Assembly: GCF_900105515.1 (NCBI RefSeq) | Contig: NZ_FNSY01000001.1 | Location: 6,250,001-6,314,000 of the forward strand | Reading direction: 5' to 3' | Source of the DNA: Streptomyces sp. 2131.1 | GTDB taxonomy: Bacteria > Actinomycetota > Actinomycetes > Streptomycetales > Streptomycetaceae | DNA: 64,000 nucleotides | Shown here: one piece after another, positions 25,610 through 33,825 of the stretch | Position numbering within the stretch: position 1 is the first letter of the stretch | How the letters are laid out: every line of letters begins with the position of its first letter | Position numbers and translations under genes: made by a program | The notes under the pieces: model-generated | The model's database searches: none | What the model was told of the DNA's origin: nothing | Seen by the model: only the letters and a program-made list of their open reading frames with translations

Positions 25610-26378
25610 TCGACGACGGCGCTGAGGCGCCGCAGGTAGGCCTGCCAGAGCCGGTGCCTGATCATCACAGCCGGACCGGCTTCGGCGAGGCACCGCTGGG
25701 CAGATGGTCGATGTCCAGGCGGATCACCCTCATCTCGACGACTGGAAGGGTGCTGTCGGCCGCGGCCCAAGACGACCGGTGGGTGAGTCTGGGATGCAGC
25801 CGGCCCCGGGAGTGTGTGACGGCGGTGCCGCGGATACGTGTGTCGGTGACGTCTTCGGTGTCCGGGGCGTCCCAGGTGCCGGGCTGCGCGAAGACCGAAC
25901 TCGCTACCGGGGCTGCGGCCCCTGGTGTGAGGCTGCCGTGTCGGGGCCGACCTGCGCAGGACACGGTCCGAGCGCATCCGGGCCAGCACCTGCAGCGGCA
26001 GGTCCCGCAGGAGGCGGACCAGACAAGGTGCGTCGTATCGGGCGTCCGCGAGGACCAGGGCGTCCGGGTTATCTGCCTGCCCCTGGGCTGTGGTGGTCAG
26101 CTGCTGGATCAGCGCAGCCGGCGGGCAATAGCGGTGGCGGATTCGCCACCCGGGGAGAGGCGTATCGCATCCAGCGGGGCGGTCCAGGAGCTGCGCCCCG
26201 GCTCCAGCGCGCAGACGCTCGGTGCCGCGGCCCGGGCGTCCGACAGCCCCGGGCGAGGGGCGTAGAGCCCTCCGTGGTCGGAGCGCATGCTCGGACGAAG
26301 ACCGCTTCTGTGTACGGCTGTTGCCGAACCGAGTGGTCGAGTACGACGCAGCGTTCGACGACGTGCGTCGAAGATCAA
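25610..26378 (-). pseudogene. Decayed IS transposase (DDE type, NF041680-like)
   Basis: Pieces of one transposase occur in order on the minus strand but in several frames: an N-terminal bit near 26230 (CALEPGRSSWTAPLDAIRLS), then MRSDRVLR near 25960, then DTRIRGTAVTHSRGRLHPRL, SSWAAADSTLPVVE, HLPSGASPKPV and finally RLWQAYLRR near 25640. These match my memory of a Streptomyces transposase family that NCBI names NF041680. Parts of the 5' end and the C-terminus are missing. I saw no terminal inverted repeats or target-site duplication. It is inactive. Confidence 0.65.
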
Positions 26379-26379
26379 G

Positions 26380-27855
26380 TTAGGTGGCGATCAGCTCACG
26401 CACGGTGGCCATGTCGCTGAAGGGGAGCAGCTCGCCCCGGATGCTCTGGTGAGGTTCGCTGCCCTTGCCCGCGATGAGCACGATGTCGTCCGGCCCCGCC
26501 TCCGCCAGCGCGGCGGCGACGGCCGAGCGGCGGTCGGTCAGCCGCTCGAACGGCGTCCCGGTCGACACGATGCCCTTCGCGATCTGGTCGAGGATGCCCT
26601 CGGGGTCTTCGTAACGGGGGTTGTCGGAGGTGAGAACACACAGGTCGGAGTAGGTGCCGGCGATCGCGCCCATCTCGGCGCGCTTGGTGGTGTCGCGGTC
26701 GCCGCCACAGCCGAACACGGTAATGACCCGCCCCCGGGCGAAGCCCCGGATGGTGGTGAGGACCTTGTCGAGGGAGTCCGGCGAGTGGGCGTAGTCCACG
26801 ATCACCGAGGTACCCCCGGGAACCTGGAGGCGCTCGAAGCGGCCGGGGATCTGCGGCATCTGCTCCAGCGCGTCCACCAGCCCGGCCAGACCGTGGCCCA
26901 AGAGGTGGCAGGCGGCCACTGTGGCCAGCGCGTTGGAGACGGAGAACCGGCCCGGCGACGGGATCGCCGCCGGATACTTGCGACCGTCGTGGTGCAGGGT
27001 GAACCGGGAGCCCGAGGCATCCACGGTCAGGTCGCTCGCGCGGTAGTCCGCGGCGCCGTCCAGTGAGTACGTGGTCACCGCGCCGGGCATCAGCTGCCGG
27101 ATCCCGGCACCCACCGGGTCGTCGGCGTTGACCACGGCGCGCCGGCACAGGCCCTTGAAGAGGCGGAGTTTGGCGTCCCGGTAGTTCTCCATGGTGCCGT
27201 GGTCGTCGAGGTGGTCCTGGGTCAGGTTGGTGAAGACGCCGACGTCGATGAACGTCCGGTCCAGACGGTGCGTCAGCAGCCCCATCGACGTGGCCTCCAG
27301 GACGACACTTCCGCACGCCCGGTCGCGCATGTGCCCCAGCAGGTACTGGAGATCGGGCGATTCCGGAGTGCTGAGCACCGAGGGCGGCATCGGGATGACC
27401 TCGTCCCCGATCCGGCTGCCCGCGGTACCGATCACTCCGACCCGGGCCTGCTCGGCGAGCCGCAGCACCGACTCGGTCATGTACGAGACGGATGTCTTTC
27501 CGTTGGTCCCGGTGATGGCGATCAGGTCCATCGCCCGGCCCGGTTCGCCGAAGTAGCGCGAGGCCACCACCGCCGCGGCCTTGCGGACATCAGGGACGCG
27601 TACGGTGCACACGTCGCCCAGGGCCGCGGGCAGGGGTGGCGCCTGTTCGTCGACGAGTACGGCGACCGCGCCGCGCGCGACAGCCGGAGCGACGGCGTGC
27701 GGGCCGCCGGCGGCATGGCCGGGCACCGCGGCGAACACGGAGCCGGGGGTGACCCGGTCCGCGTCGATCGTCACGCCGGCGGTGACGTCCGTGCGGTCGG
27801 GGGTTCCCCGCAGCACGTGGTGGTCCTGCCCGGCCATGAGGTCGCTCAGCTTCAC
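26380..27855 (-). CDS. MurE-like UDP-MurNAc-tripeptide synthetase (Mur ligase), orphan copy
   Basis: A 491-residue Mur ligase. The N-terminal UDP-substrate domain (AGVTIDADRVTPGSVFAAVPG) is followed by the ATP loop TGTNGKTS, the central TNLTQDHLDDHGTMENY, DYAHSPDSL, FGCGGDRDTTKR and the C-terminal SDNPRYEDPEGI. The DNPR motif is the hallmark of meso- or LL-diaminopimelate-adding MurE. The start is GTG 27855, with GAAGGG 6 nt upstream. The housekeeping MurE normally lies in the division/cell-wall cluster, so this copy, inside an accessory region beside a dead transposase and an attachment-like repeat, is probably a second, acquired enzyme. A role in resistance, specialised peptide synthesis or an alternative wall precursor is possible. 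Confidence 0.85.
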   Translation of the reverse strand: MKLSDLMAGQDHHVLRGTPDRTDVTAGVTIDADRVTPGSVFAAVPGHAAGGPHAVAPAVARGAVAVLVDEQAPPLPAALGDVCTVRVPDVRKAAAVVASRYFGEPGRAMDLIAITGTNGKTSVSYMTESVLRLAEQARVGVIGTAGSRIGDEVIPMPPSVLSTPESPDLQYLLGHMRDRACGSVVLEATSMGLLTHRLDRTFIDVGVFTNLTQDHLDDHGTMENYRDAKLRLFKGLCRRAVVNADDPVGAGIRQLMPGAVTTYSLDGAADYRASDLTVDASGSRFTLHHDGRKYPAAIPSPGRFSVSNALATVAACHLLGHGLAGLVDALEQMPQIPGRFERLQVPGGTSVIVDYAHSPDSLDKVLTTIRGFARGRVITVFGCGGDRDTTKRAEMGAIAGTYSDLCVLTSDNPRYEDPEGILDQIAKGIVSTGTPFERLTDRRSAVAAALAEAGPDDIVLIAGKGSEPHQSIRGELLPFSDMATVRELIAT

Positions 27856-28530
27856 GATGATCCCTTCGAGTGCGGCGTCGGCCGGTTGGTGCGCCGTTGC
27901 CGGAAAGCGGCACAGGCGGATGCGCCGTGAGCCGCGTGGTGCTGTGGAGCCGATCGTGGAACGCACGCCTGCGGCGAGCGCCGGAGGCGACGGGGGCTCC
28001 GGCGCTCGGCGCGCCGGAGAGGTGGTGTCGGTGCGGGGGTGGCGGGGCGGGCAGTCACGCGGGGGGCGTGGAGCGCCGGATGCCGCTGCCGGGAGCGGGC
28101 GCGAAGATCGCTAGCCGTGGCCGTGCAGCGCGGTACGGCCCGTTCCGGGCGCCGCGTCCGCGGGCGCCGGAGGCACGGCCGCGCGGGCGGCGAACGGGGG
28201 CAGCGCGGAGCAGGCCCGGTGCAGGCACTCACTCGGCTCGGCGCTGTGTCCCATGGGCCGAGTGTACGGGGTGGAAGGAACGGGCCCCGTTCCGCGTCGG
28301 CCTCCCCAGCGGCACCTGTGACCCGGTGGCCTCGGTGATCGTCCGCACATACGCGGTGACCAGCAGCGAAGGTAAGGCCCCGTCGCGGCGCACGTCCCGG
28401 GTCTGTTCTCGCCCGGCGATGCGCTCCTCAGCGGAGCTGAGAGGGCTGGCGAGGGCAACGAGCCCACCCGCCCTTGCTCGCGCCGCCAAGGGCTTCCATC
28501 GCCGAAGCCGACAGGTGAGGGCTACCCTCG
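27856..28530. other. Region without a recognisable gene (upstream of the Mur ligase)
   Basis: About 670 bp with open frames on both strands that are Arg/Ala/Pro-rich and unlike any family. It must contain the promoter of the Mur ligase gene, but I see no clear boxes. Confidence 0.4.
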
Positions 28531-28610
28531 GGTTGCCTTAACGGAGTTTGGTGGACACGAACACGAGCAACACCAACCGCAGCGTCCGTCTGAGCTTCCT
28601 CGGCCAGTGA
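28531..28610 (+). repeat. Copy B of the yjbQ 3'-end repeat with its 19-bp upstream flank
   Basis: GGTTGCCTTAACGGAGTTT (28531-28549) is followed by the core GGTGGACACGAA and a reading frame VDTNTSNTNRSVRLSFLGQ that stops at 28608-28610. The peptide is the C-terminus of a YjbQ protein with nothing of the gene before it. Copy C has 17 of the 19 upstream bases and the same core. I read it as the displaced gene end at the right side of one integrative element and the left side of the next. Confidence 0.6.
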
Positions 28611-29355
28611 GCTGCTCTGATGTGACTGTGCGGAAACGGTCGTGATTCGACCGCACCGCAGGCGGCTGTTCCGAGTATGGCCCGGATCTTGGGCAGAGAG
28701 CAGTGGGCCACTGGCCGACAGCCCGTGACGGTGGCAAGCCGGCACACAAGGGGGGAGGGGCCGACAGGTCTCCACAAAGGAGACCTCGGTCAAAAGGGTT
28801 ACGAGAGAGGAAGGCATGAGGACTTGTACGGCGGAGTGGGTATCCCACCGACTGACGCCGCGTCCTAGGAGTGAAGCTCCTTCATCTTGGCCATCTGTCG
28901 GACCAGGACGACCTCGGAAGCGGGGGCGCACGCCTGCTGTGGCAGGTGGTCATCCACCCCGGTGCACGGGTTCCGAATAGTCGCCTTGAGCCTCCACCGC
29001 TTCCCGCACTCGCTGGTCCTCGCGCAGAGAGCCGACATCGCGCTCCAAGACGGTGCGGCTCACGGCTGTCGCAAGGCCCCCCGGGCCTCGCAGCCCTGGA
29101 AACCAGCCCTGTACGGCTCGATGCCCCACGCGTCGGCAGCCTGACGGAGGATGCTCGACTCAGCTGAGGCTTGCGGGACGTCCATTCGACCCTGCCGAGG
29201 TCAGAAGCCCCGGAAGACACCGTTGTCGGTGGCGTTCTCGAAGTCTTCCCAATCCATGTTGGCGAGGGAAGTATTGTTCTCGACCGACCACAGTTCTGTG
29301 GCTACGACTCGGAGTTGGCCGTGCTCCTGCCTGGCCTCACCCTCCCCGCGTTCGT
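28611..29355. other. Region without a recognisable gene
   Basis: No intact gene. Reading frames are short and change composition often. The last part may be the degraded upstream portion of the JetD-like gene that becomes recognisable at about 29356. Confidence 0.35.
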
Positions 29356-29817
29356 CGTCCTCTCATCGTCCATGTAGTGGAGAACCCCAGTATCTTGGCC
29401 CTCGCCCTCCGTCGCTTCGGCTCCGACTGCCCACCGCTAGTCTGCGCGTCCGGCTGACCCGACGGCGCAGCTTTCCAGTTCCTGCGCCTACTCGCGGACC
29501 GAGGTGCTGCTCTCCGCTACCACGGTGACTTCGACGGCGAAGGCATCCGCATTGCCGCGTACATCATCGAAAAAACAGGGGCGCACCCCTGGTGCATGAC
29601 GGCGCGAGACTACCGATCCGCGATCGTCCGCAACGCGCACGGTCCTCAACCGGGGCGCATCACCGGAGCACCGTGGAATCCCGAGCTGGCCGAAGCCATG
29701 GCGGAGCACGACATCGCCCTGGTCGAGGAGCTGTTAGCCGATGTGCTGTTGGAAGATCTCGCTGCTGCGGCACGCCGGCAGTACCCCTTGCGCCGTGCCA
29801 GCGCTCCAGGCGATTGA
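29356..29817 (+). pseudogene. JetD-type (TIGR02679 / DUF2399) remnant of a Wadjet defence system
   Basis: Only the C-terminal TOPRIM-like part survives: VVENPSILALALRRFG, PPLVCASG, then LRYHGDFDGEGIRIAAYI, DYRSAIV and ALVEELLADVLLEDLA. The acidic GDFDxxGxRIA signature is that of the DUF2399 nuclease-like subunit, which in type III Wadjet (DUF2397/2398/SMC/DUF2399) cleaves plasmid DNA. The frame is continuous but carries a TGA at 29455-29457, where the family would be expected to have Trp. The N-terminal domain and the other three subunits are absent, so this is a dead defence gene. Confidence 0.65.
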
Positions 29818-29848
29818 AGGGCCGTAGGGCGCTGCCGACCTGTGGGAA

Positions 29849-29875
29849 GGCCTCCTCGTTCTGGACGAGGAGGCC
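29849..29875. terminator. Hairpin terminator 1 between convergent genes
   Basis: A perfect 11-bp inverted repeat (GGCCTCCTCGT with ACGAGGAGGCC) with a 5-nt loop lies 32 bp after the JetD remnant stop. It would end plus-strand transcription. Confidence 0.75.
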
Positions 29876-29917
29876 CCCAGCGGCGTCGCAGCCCTCGCCG
29901 GCGCCGCATACTGCAAT

Positions 29918-29951
29918 GACCGGGCTCCTCGCAACCGCGAGGAGCCCGGTC
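29918..29951. terminator. Hairpin terminator 2, downstream of the beta-helix protein gene
   Basis: A perfect 15-bp stem with an AACC loop lies 25 bp beyond the stop of the minus-strand secreted protein gene. Together with the preceding hairpin it insulates the two convergent genes. Confidence 0.78.
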
Positions 29952-29975
29952 CACCTTTCACGTCAGGTCATTGCC

Positions 29976-32330
29976 TCATGGGTAGGCGACCACATTGCTG
30001 GGAGTGGTGTTCGAGGCGGTCACCGCCCCCGTGTCGTTGATGACGTGGGTGATGGTGCCCACGCCGCCGAGTGAGACCGTCAGAGCGTTGTGGAACTTCA
30101 CGCCGGGGGTGTTGGGCACTTCGAAGGCGTGGTAGCTGTTCACCGCGGGGTTGACGTTGAAGTAGCAGTAGCTTCCGAGTCCCCACGCCTCGTGGGTCGT
30201 GACGCCCGCGCCCACCTTGTAAGCGGCATATCCGTTGACCCCTGCCGCACTCATCCACGCGCCCTGATTGGGCACGTCGTACGGCATCTCGTTCTGGAAG
30301 AAGATCGTCTTGCCGTTCTGGCCGTTCCAGACGACTTCGTGCTTCTGGTAGTGCTCGACGAAGAGACCGGTCGCCAGAACGCTGCTGCCGTTGACGATCA
30401 CCCCGGTGTCCGCCGTGTTGGCCGTCCAGCCGAAGCTTCCTGCCTTGCCGTGGTCGGCCCGCCAGGCCCAGATGTGGTCGATGATCACGTTGTTGCTGTT
30501 GACGATCAGGCTGGTCGTCGCCTTGCCGGCGATCTGGCCACCGATCCGGAAGAACACGTCCTGGACGGTCGTCGGGTTGCCCGCGTGGCTCGCGGACGAT
30601 CCGGACGGGCCGACGGTCAGCAGCGCCGCCGAGTTGGTGGTTCCTGCGTCGATCAGCAGGCCCTTGAGACGGACTCCGTCCACGTCGGCGACCTGGATCG
30701 CGTTGACGCCGTTGTCCGGGACGAAGGTCGGGTAGCCGATGCCGAGGACGACCGTGTTGGCCCGGGTGATGTTCAGCGTCTGGTTCAGGTGGTAGACGCC
30801 CGGCGTGACGAACAGGTTGCAGCCCTGGGAAAGGGCGTTGTTGATGGTCGCGGCAGAGTCGCCGGCCTTGACCACGTAGAACTGGCTCATCGGCTGAGAG
30901 GTGCCGGGAGTGCTGCCGTTCGCCCAGCTCGCCCCCGATGCGTTGGTGCGCAGCGACGGAAGGAACACGCGGTACTTTCCGGCGCCGTCGACGTACAGAT
31001 ACGGCACGTCACGGGAGACCGGCGTGGTGGCCAAGGTGGTCTCGGGCGGGTTGGGGAAGGTGTTCGCGGGAGCACCGGTGGTGCCGGAGAAGACCATGTT
31101 CCACACGCCGCCGGCCCAGCTGCCCAGGTTGCTGTCCCGGGTATACCACTGCTGCTGCGAGATGGACGCCGCCTGGCCGCTGACTTTGGTGTCGGCGATG
31201 TAGCCGCCGCTCGCCCAGCCGTAGCTGGCCGGGTAGAGCTGCAGGTCGCCGCGGACGTCGATCCGGCGGAACGGGGCCGCCTGGGCCACGGCCCAGCGGT
31301 TCCCGCCCACCGGATTGATGGCCAGATTCTCGGCCGAGCGCCAGAAGTTCTGCGTCGCGTTGCCGGCGTCCGAGGCGTTGAAGGCGTCCACGGTGACGTG
31401 TCCGTTGATCGTCACGTCGCCCGGATTCTGCCCGAGACCCGCCACCGAGGTGTAGTAGCCGACATTGTCGTCGACGGCGTACGTACCCGGCTTGAAGAGT
31501 TGTGCCACCCGGTTCTCGCTGAACTGCGCGGAGGCGGTGTCCTTCATCTGGGCGAACTGCGCGTCGAGCTGTGCCTGAATGGTGGCACTGGACATGCTCG
31601 GGTCGTAGATGTGCACGTTCGGGCCGAAGTTCGGCGTGTCCGACTGGGTGGGGCAGCTTGCCGATGTGCCGATCGTGTACGTCGCGCTGGCGACGGCGGA
31701 GTCGGTGAGTCCGGACTTGATGGCGATGGCCTTGATGGTGGCAGTGGCGGTGACGCTGATCGGCCCGCTGTACAGAGTGGACGCCGCGGTGGGGGTGGAG
31801 CCGTCACGCGTGTAGCGGATGCTCGCGCCCGCGGTCGCGTCGGCGAGTGTCACGCTCTGGGCCGACGCGTAGGTGCCCGCCGCGGGAGTGAAGGTGGGGG
31901 TGGCAACAGTGCCGGTTCCACCACCGCCCTGGGTGTACGTGAAGTGGGGTGTGTCGTACTGCGGCCCGCTCTTCTCGTAGGTGAACCAGTACTCCAGGAC
32001 CGTTCCGTTGGCGAGCGAGCCGACGGTCTGGGTCCATGTGCCCGCATTGTTCGTCATACGGACGTTCTGTTGGTTGGCGGAGTCGACCAGGTAGTGCACA
32101 TCGACGTAGACCGCGGACGTGGTCGGTGTGAACGAGATCTGAGCTTGCGTGGAGCTCAGTTGAGTGACGCTCTGGGTGTAGTCGGGCGAGACTGCCGAGG
32201 CGGGAGTGGCGCTCTGATCGAGGCCGAGCAGGCCGACGAGCGCGAGCATGAGGGCACTCAGTAGAGCGATGACGCGGTGCTTCGGACCTTGCAGGGGTCT
32301 CATTCGGCCGGGGGGGACGGTTGTGCGCAT
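29976..32330 (-). CDS. Secreted right-handed beta-helix protein with CBM56 and chitobiase-like domains
   Basis: A 784-residue exported protein. Signal peptide about residues 1-46 (hydrophobic run, then ATPASA). Residues about 48-135 resemble CBM56, a beta-1,3-glucan-binding module (TQSVTQLSSTQAQISFTPT, LEYWFTYEKSGPQYDTPHFTY). About 145-220 is a chitobiase-type C-terminal repeat (GASIRYTRDGSTPTAASTLYSGPI). The remaining 560 residues are a repetitive Asn/Gly/Val-rich domain typical of right-handed beta-helices (NLFVTPGVYHLNQTLNI, SLIVNSNNVIIDHIWAWRAD). Relatives are sometimes mis-annotated as adenylyl cyclase. A role in binding or cutting fungal or algal glucan is likely but unproven. ATG 32330 follows AAAGGAG. 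A LacI-like operator lies upstream. Confidence 0.75.
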   Translation of the reverse strand: MRTTVPPGRMRPLQGPKHRVIALLSALMLALVGLLGLDQSATPASAVSPDYTQSVTQLSSTQAQISFTPTTSAVYVDVHYLVDSANQQNVRMTNNAGTWTQTVGSLANGTVLEYWFTYEKSGPQYDTPHFTYTQGGGGTGTVATPTFTPAAGTYASAQSVTLADATAGASIRYTRDGSTPTAASTLYSGPISVTATATIKAIAIKSGLTDSAVASATYTIGTSASCPTQSDTPNFGPNVHIYDPSMSSATIQAQLDAQFAQMKDTASAQFSENRVAQLFKPGTYAVDDNVGYYTSVAGLGQNPGDVTINGHVTVDAFNASDAGNATQNFWRSAENLAINPVGGNRWAVAQAAPFRRIDVRGDLQLYPASYGWASGGYIADTKVSGQAASISQQQWYTRDSNLGSWAGGVWNMVFSGTTGAPANTFPNPPETTLATTPVSRDVPYLYVDGAGKYRVFLPSLRTNASGASWANGSTPGTSQPMSQFYVVKAGDSAATINNALSQGCNLFVTPGVYHLNQTLNITRANTVVLGIGYPTFVPDNGVNAIQVADVDGVRLKGLLIDAGTTNSAALLTVGPSGSSASHAGNPTTVQDVFFRIGGQIAGKATTSLIVNSNNVIIDHIWAWRADHGKAGSFGWTANTADTGVIVNGSSVLATGLFVEHYQKHEVVWNGQNGKTIFFQNEMPYDVPNQGAWMSAAGVNGYAAYKVGAGVTTHEAWGLGSYCYFNVNPAVNSYHAFEVPNTPGVKFHNALTVSLGGVGTITHVINDTGAVTASNTTPSNVVAYP

Positions 32331-32455
32331 GGCGGAACTCCTTTCACCTGGTTTCGTGAAGTGAACGCCGGATCAACGCGGAGGACAGGGTGCAGACAGT
32401 CTCGACACCCTGCAGGAATAGCCTTGCCAACTCTGCAGACCTTTGAATAAACCTC

Positions 32456-32471
32456 TTGAAAACGCTCTCAA
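32456..32471. promoter_or_regulatory. Candidate LacI-family operator
   Basis: TTGAAAACGCTCTCAA is an imperfect palindrome around a central CG step, the shape of LacI/CcpA-type carbohydrate operators. It lies 126 bp upstream of the start of the secreted glucan-binding protein, in a notably AT-rich region. The regulator is not in the window. Confidence 0.45.
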
Positions 32472-32954
32472 TCAACGAACGCGAGAGATGTTGGGTCCGT
32501 CAAGGCAGTGTTGAGTGACAACGGTGAACCGTCAAGAAGATGCACAAACTTCAAGTCTTGAACGCTTTAGACGTGCCAAGTCGTATCTGACTTCAGCCCA
32601 ATAGCGGTGAGCTCGCGAATAGTCGTACCTGGCGTCAGTGGTTCGACTCCCTAGGATTCGGGTCCCGCGCGGATGGTGCTCTTGCCGGCTGACGTGATCC
32701 AGCCATGTGTGCGAGGTGCGGCGGCGGTAACGGTCCGGTTCGGGTGAGGAACGGTCGGCGCGGGCAGAACCGGTCCGCAGGGCATGAAGACAGACGGTGA
32801 CGAGCGCTACCTGCGGCGGAGTGACGAGGCGACGACGTGAGGAGAGAGCCCCATGGCCGATTTTTGCGCGCTGTGCCCGATTGAGCCGCAGTGCGCCCCC
32901 GCACGGTGTTGACGTCGGAGGGGCTCGGTGTGTGGTGACATCCGGATAGGCTGG
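32472..32954. other. Region without a recognisable gene
   Basis: No gene seen. The first about 130 bp are AT-rich promoter-like sequence; the rest is GC-rich with only low-complexity reading frames. Confidence 0.4.
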
Positions 32955-33038
32955 GGTTGCCTTGACGGAGTTCGGTGGACACAAACGTCGACAATGCGGA
33001 TCGGCGGGTGCGGCTGAGCTTCCTCGGCTGGTTCGCCC
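32955..33038 (+). repeat. Copy C of the yjbQ 3'-end repeat with its 19-bp upstream flank
   Basis: GGTTGCCTTGACGGAGTTC (32955-32973) precedes GGTGGACACAAA and a frame encoding VDTNVDNADRRVRLSFLGWF. It is again a YjbQ C-terminus without the gene. Unlike copies A and B it has no stop after LSFLG and runs on into a 30-bp tandem duplication. Orientation is the same as the other copies. Confidence 0.6.
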
Positions 33039-33088
33039 ATCGGGAGTCCGTCCTCGGCTGGTTCGCCCATCGCAAGTCCGTCCTCGGC
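33021..33088 (+). repeat. 30-bp tandem duplication at the end of copy C
   Basis: Two consecutive 30-bp units, 33021-33050 and 33051-33080, differ at two positions, and a third copy begins at 33081 (TCCTCGGC). In the YjbQ frame each unit encodes FLGWFAHR[E/K]SV or a one-residue-shifted version. It probably arose by slippage after integration. Confidence 0.6.
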
Positions 33089-33417
33089 AATCGCCGGGCG
33101 GCGCCGGTGCGGACTTCGGCAGGCGTCGAGAGGCGCGAGCTGTTTTGTGAGACCAGCGCCTTGTTCGAGAGGGCGCCGGGGAGCGATTCGGCCAGAACCT
33201 TCCAGCAGCCCGAGGCGCCCCCGTCCCCGACCGTGAGGACGGGGCGCCTAGGCCCCGGGGAGCGCAGTCGCCCAGCACTCGGTGCACCCTCCAAGGGCGC
33301 TGTCTTTGTCCGATTCCGCATGCGGAGAGCACGTGGGCTGGGAGCATTGCCGTCTGCGGAGAAAGCCTGCGGATGCTTCGGTCTCCAGCGGGGGCCGAGT
33401 ACGGGGGAGGGAAACCA

Positions 33418-33825
33418 GTGGTGCCGGACATCGTGACGTTGTCGGTCAGTGACGGAGCGAAGGAGACCGCTGATCTGGCTGCCTGGCTGGAGGAGGAGGA
33501 CGATCTGCGTGGGCTGGTCCGACGTGAGGCGGGCACTGTCCCGGAAGGGGCCCTGGGCGGAGAACTCCAGCAGCTGGTTGTCGGCCTGACCTCCGGTGGG
33601 GTCGCGACAGCTGTGGCCAGTGTGGCCGTGGCCTGGCTGCGGCGTCGTACGGGGAGCGTGACGGTACGCGTCTCGGGGCGTGACGGGACTGAGCTCGAAG
33701 TGAGCGCGGACCAGGTCCGGAATATGGACGCTGACCAACTGCGCGCACAGGTAGCACAGTTGGTCTCCGTCGCGTGGGCCGGTGATACCCAGCGGGAACC
33801 GGGCGAGGGCGCCGACGGTGAATGA
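33418..33825 (+). CDS. Effector-associated constant component EACC1
   Basis: A 135-residue protein matching EACC1, a small invariant partner found with variable effectors in actinobacterial conflict systems. Features: an N-terminal beta/alpha part (IVTLSVSDGAKETADLAAWL), a hydrophobic segment GLTSGGVATAVASVAVAWL, and a ubiquitin-like strand run (SVTVRVSGRDGTELEVSADQVRNMDA). The start is GTG 33418, 7 nt after GGAGG. Its stop overlaps the start of the caspase-nSTAND1 gene by 8 nt, so the two are made together. Its role is thought to be sensing or adaptor; this has not been shown here. Confidence 0.78.
   Translation: MVPDIVTLSVSDGAKETADLAAWLEEEDDLRGLVRREAGTVPEGALGGELQQLVVGLTSGGVATAVASVAVAWLRRRTGSVTVRVSGRDGTELEVSADQVRNMDADQLRAQVAQLVSVAWAGDTQREPGEGADGE

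Noticed and set aside
27870..28541. 223-codon plus frame upstream of the Mur ligase
   Set aside because: Composition of a random GC-rich frame; no start site or motif.
32630..32665. tRNA-like T-arm (GGTTCGACTCCC)
   Set aside because: The stem has mismatches, and no anticodon arm, D arm or acceptor partner could be found upstream.
33021..33088. Possible CRISPR-like repeat
   Set aside because: Contiguous units with no spacers; a simple tandem duplication.
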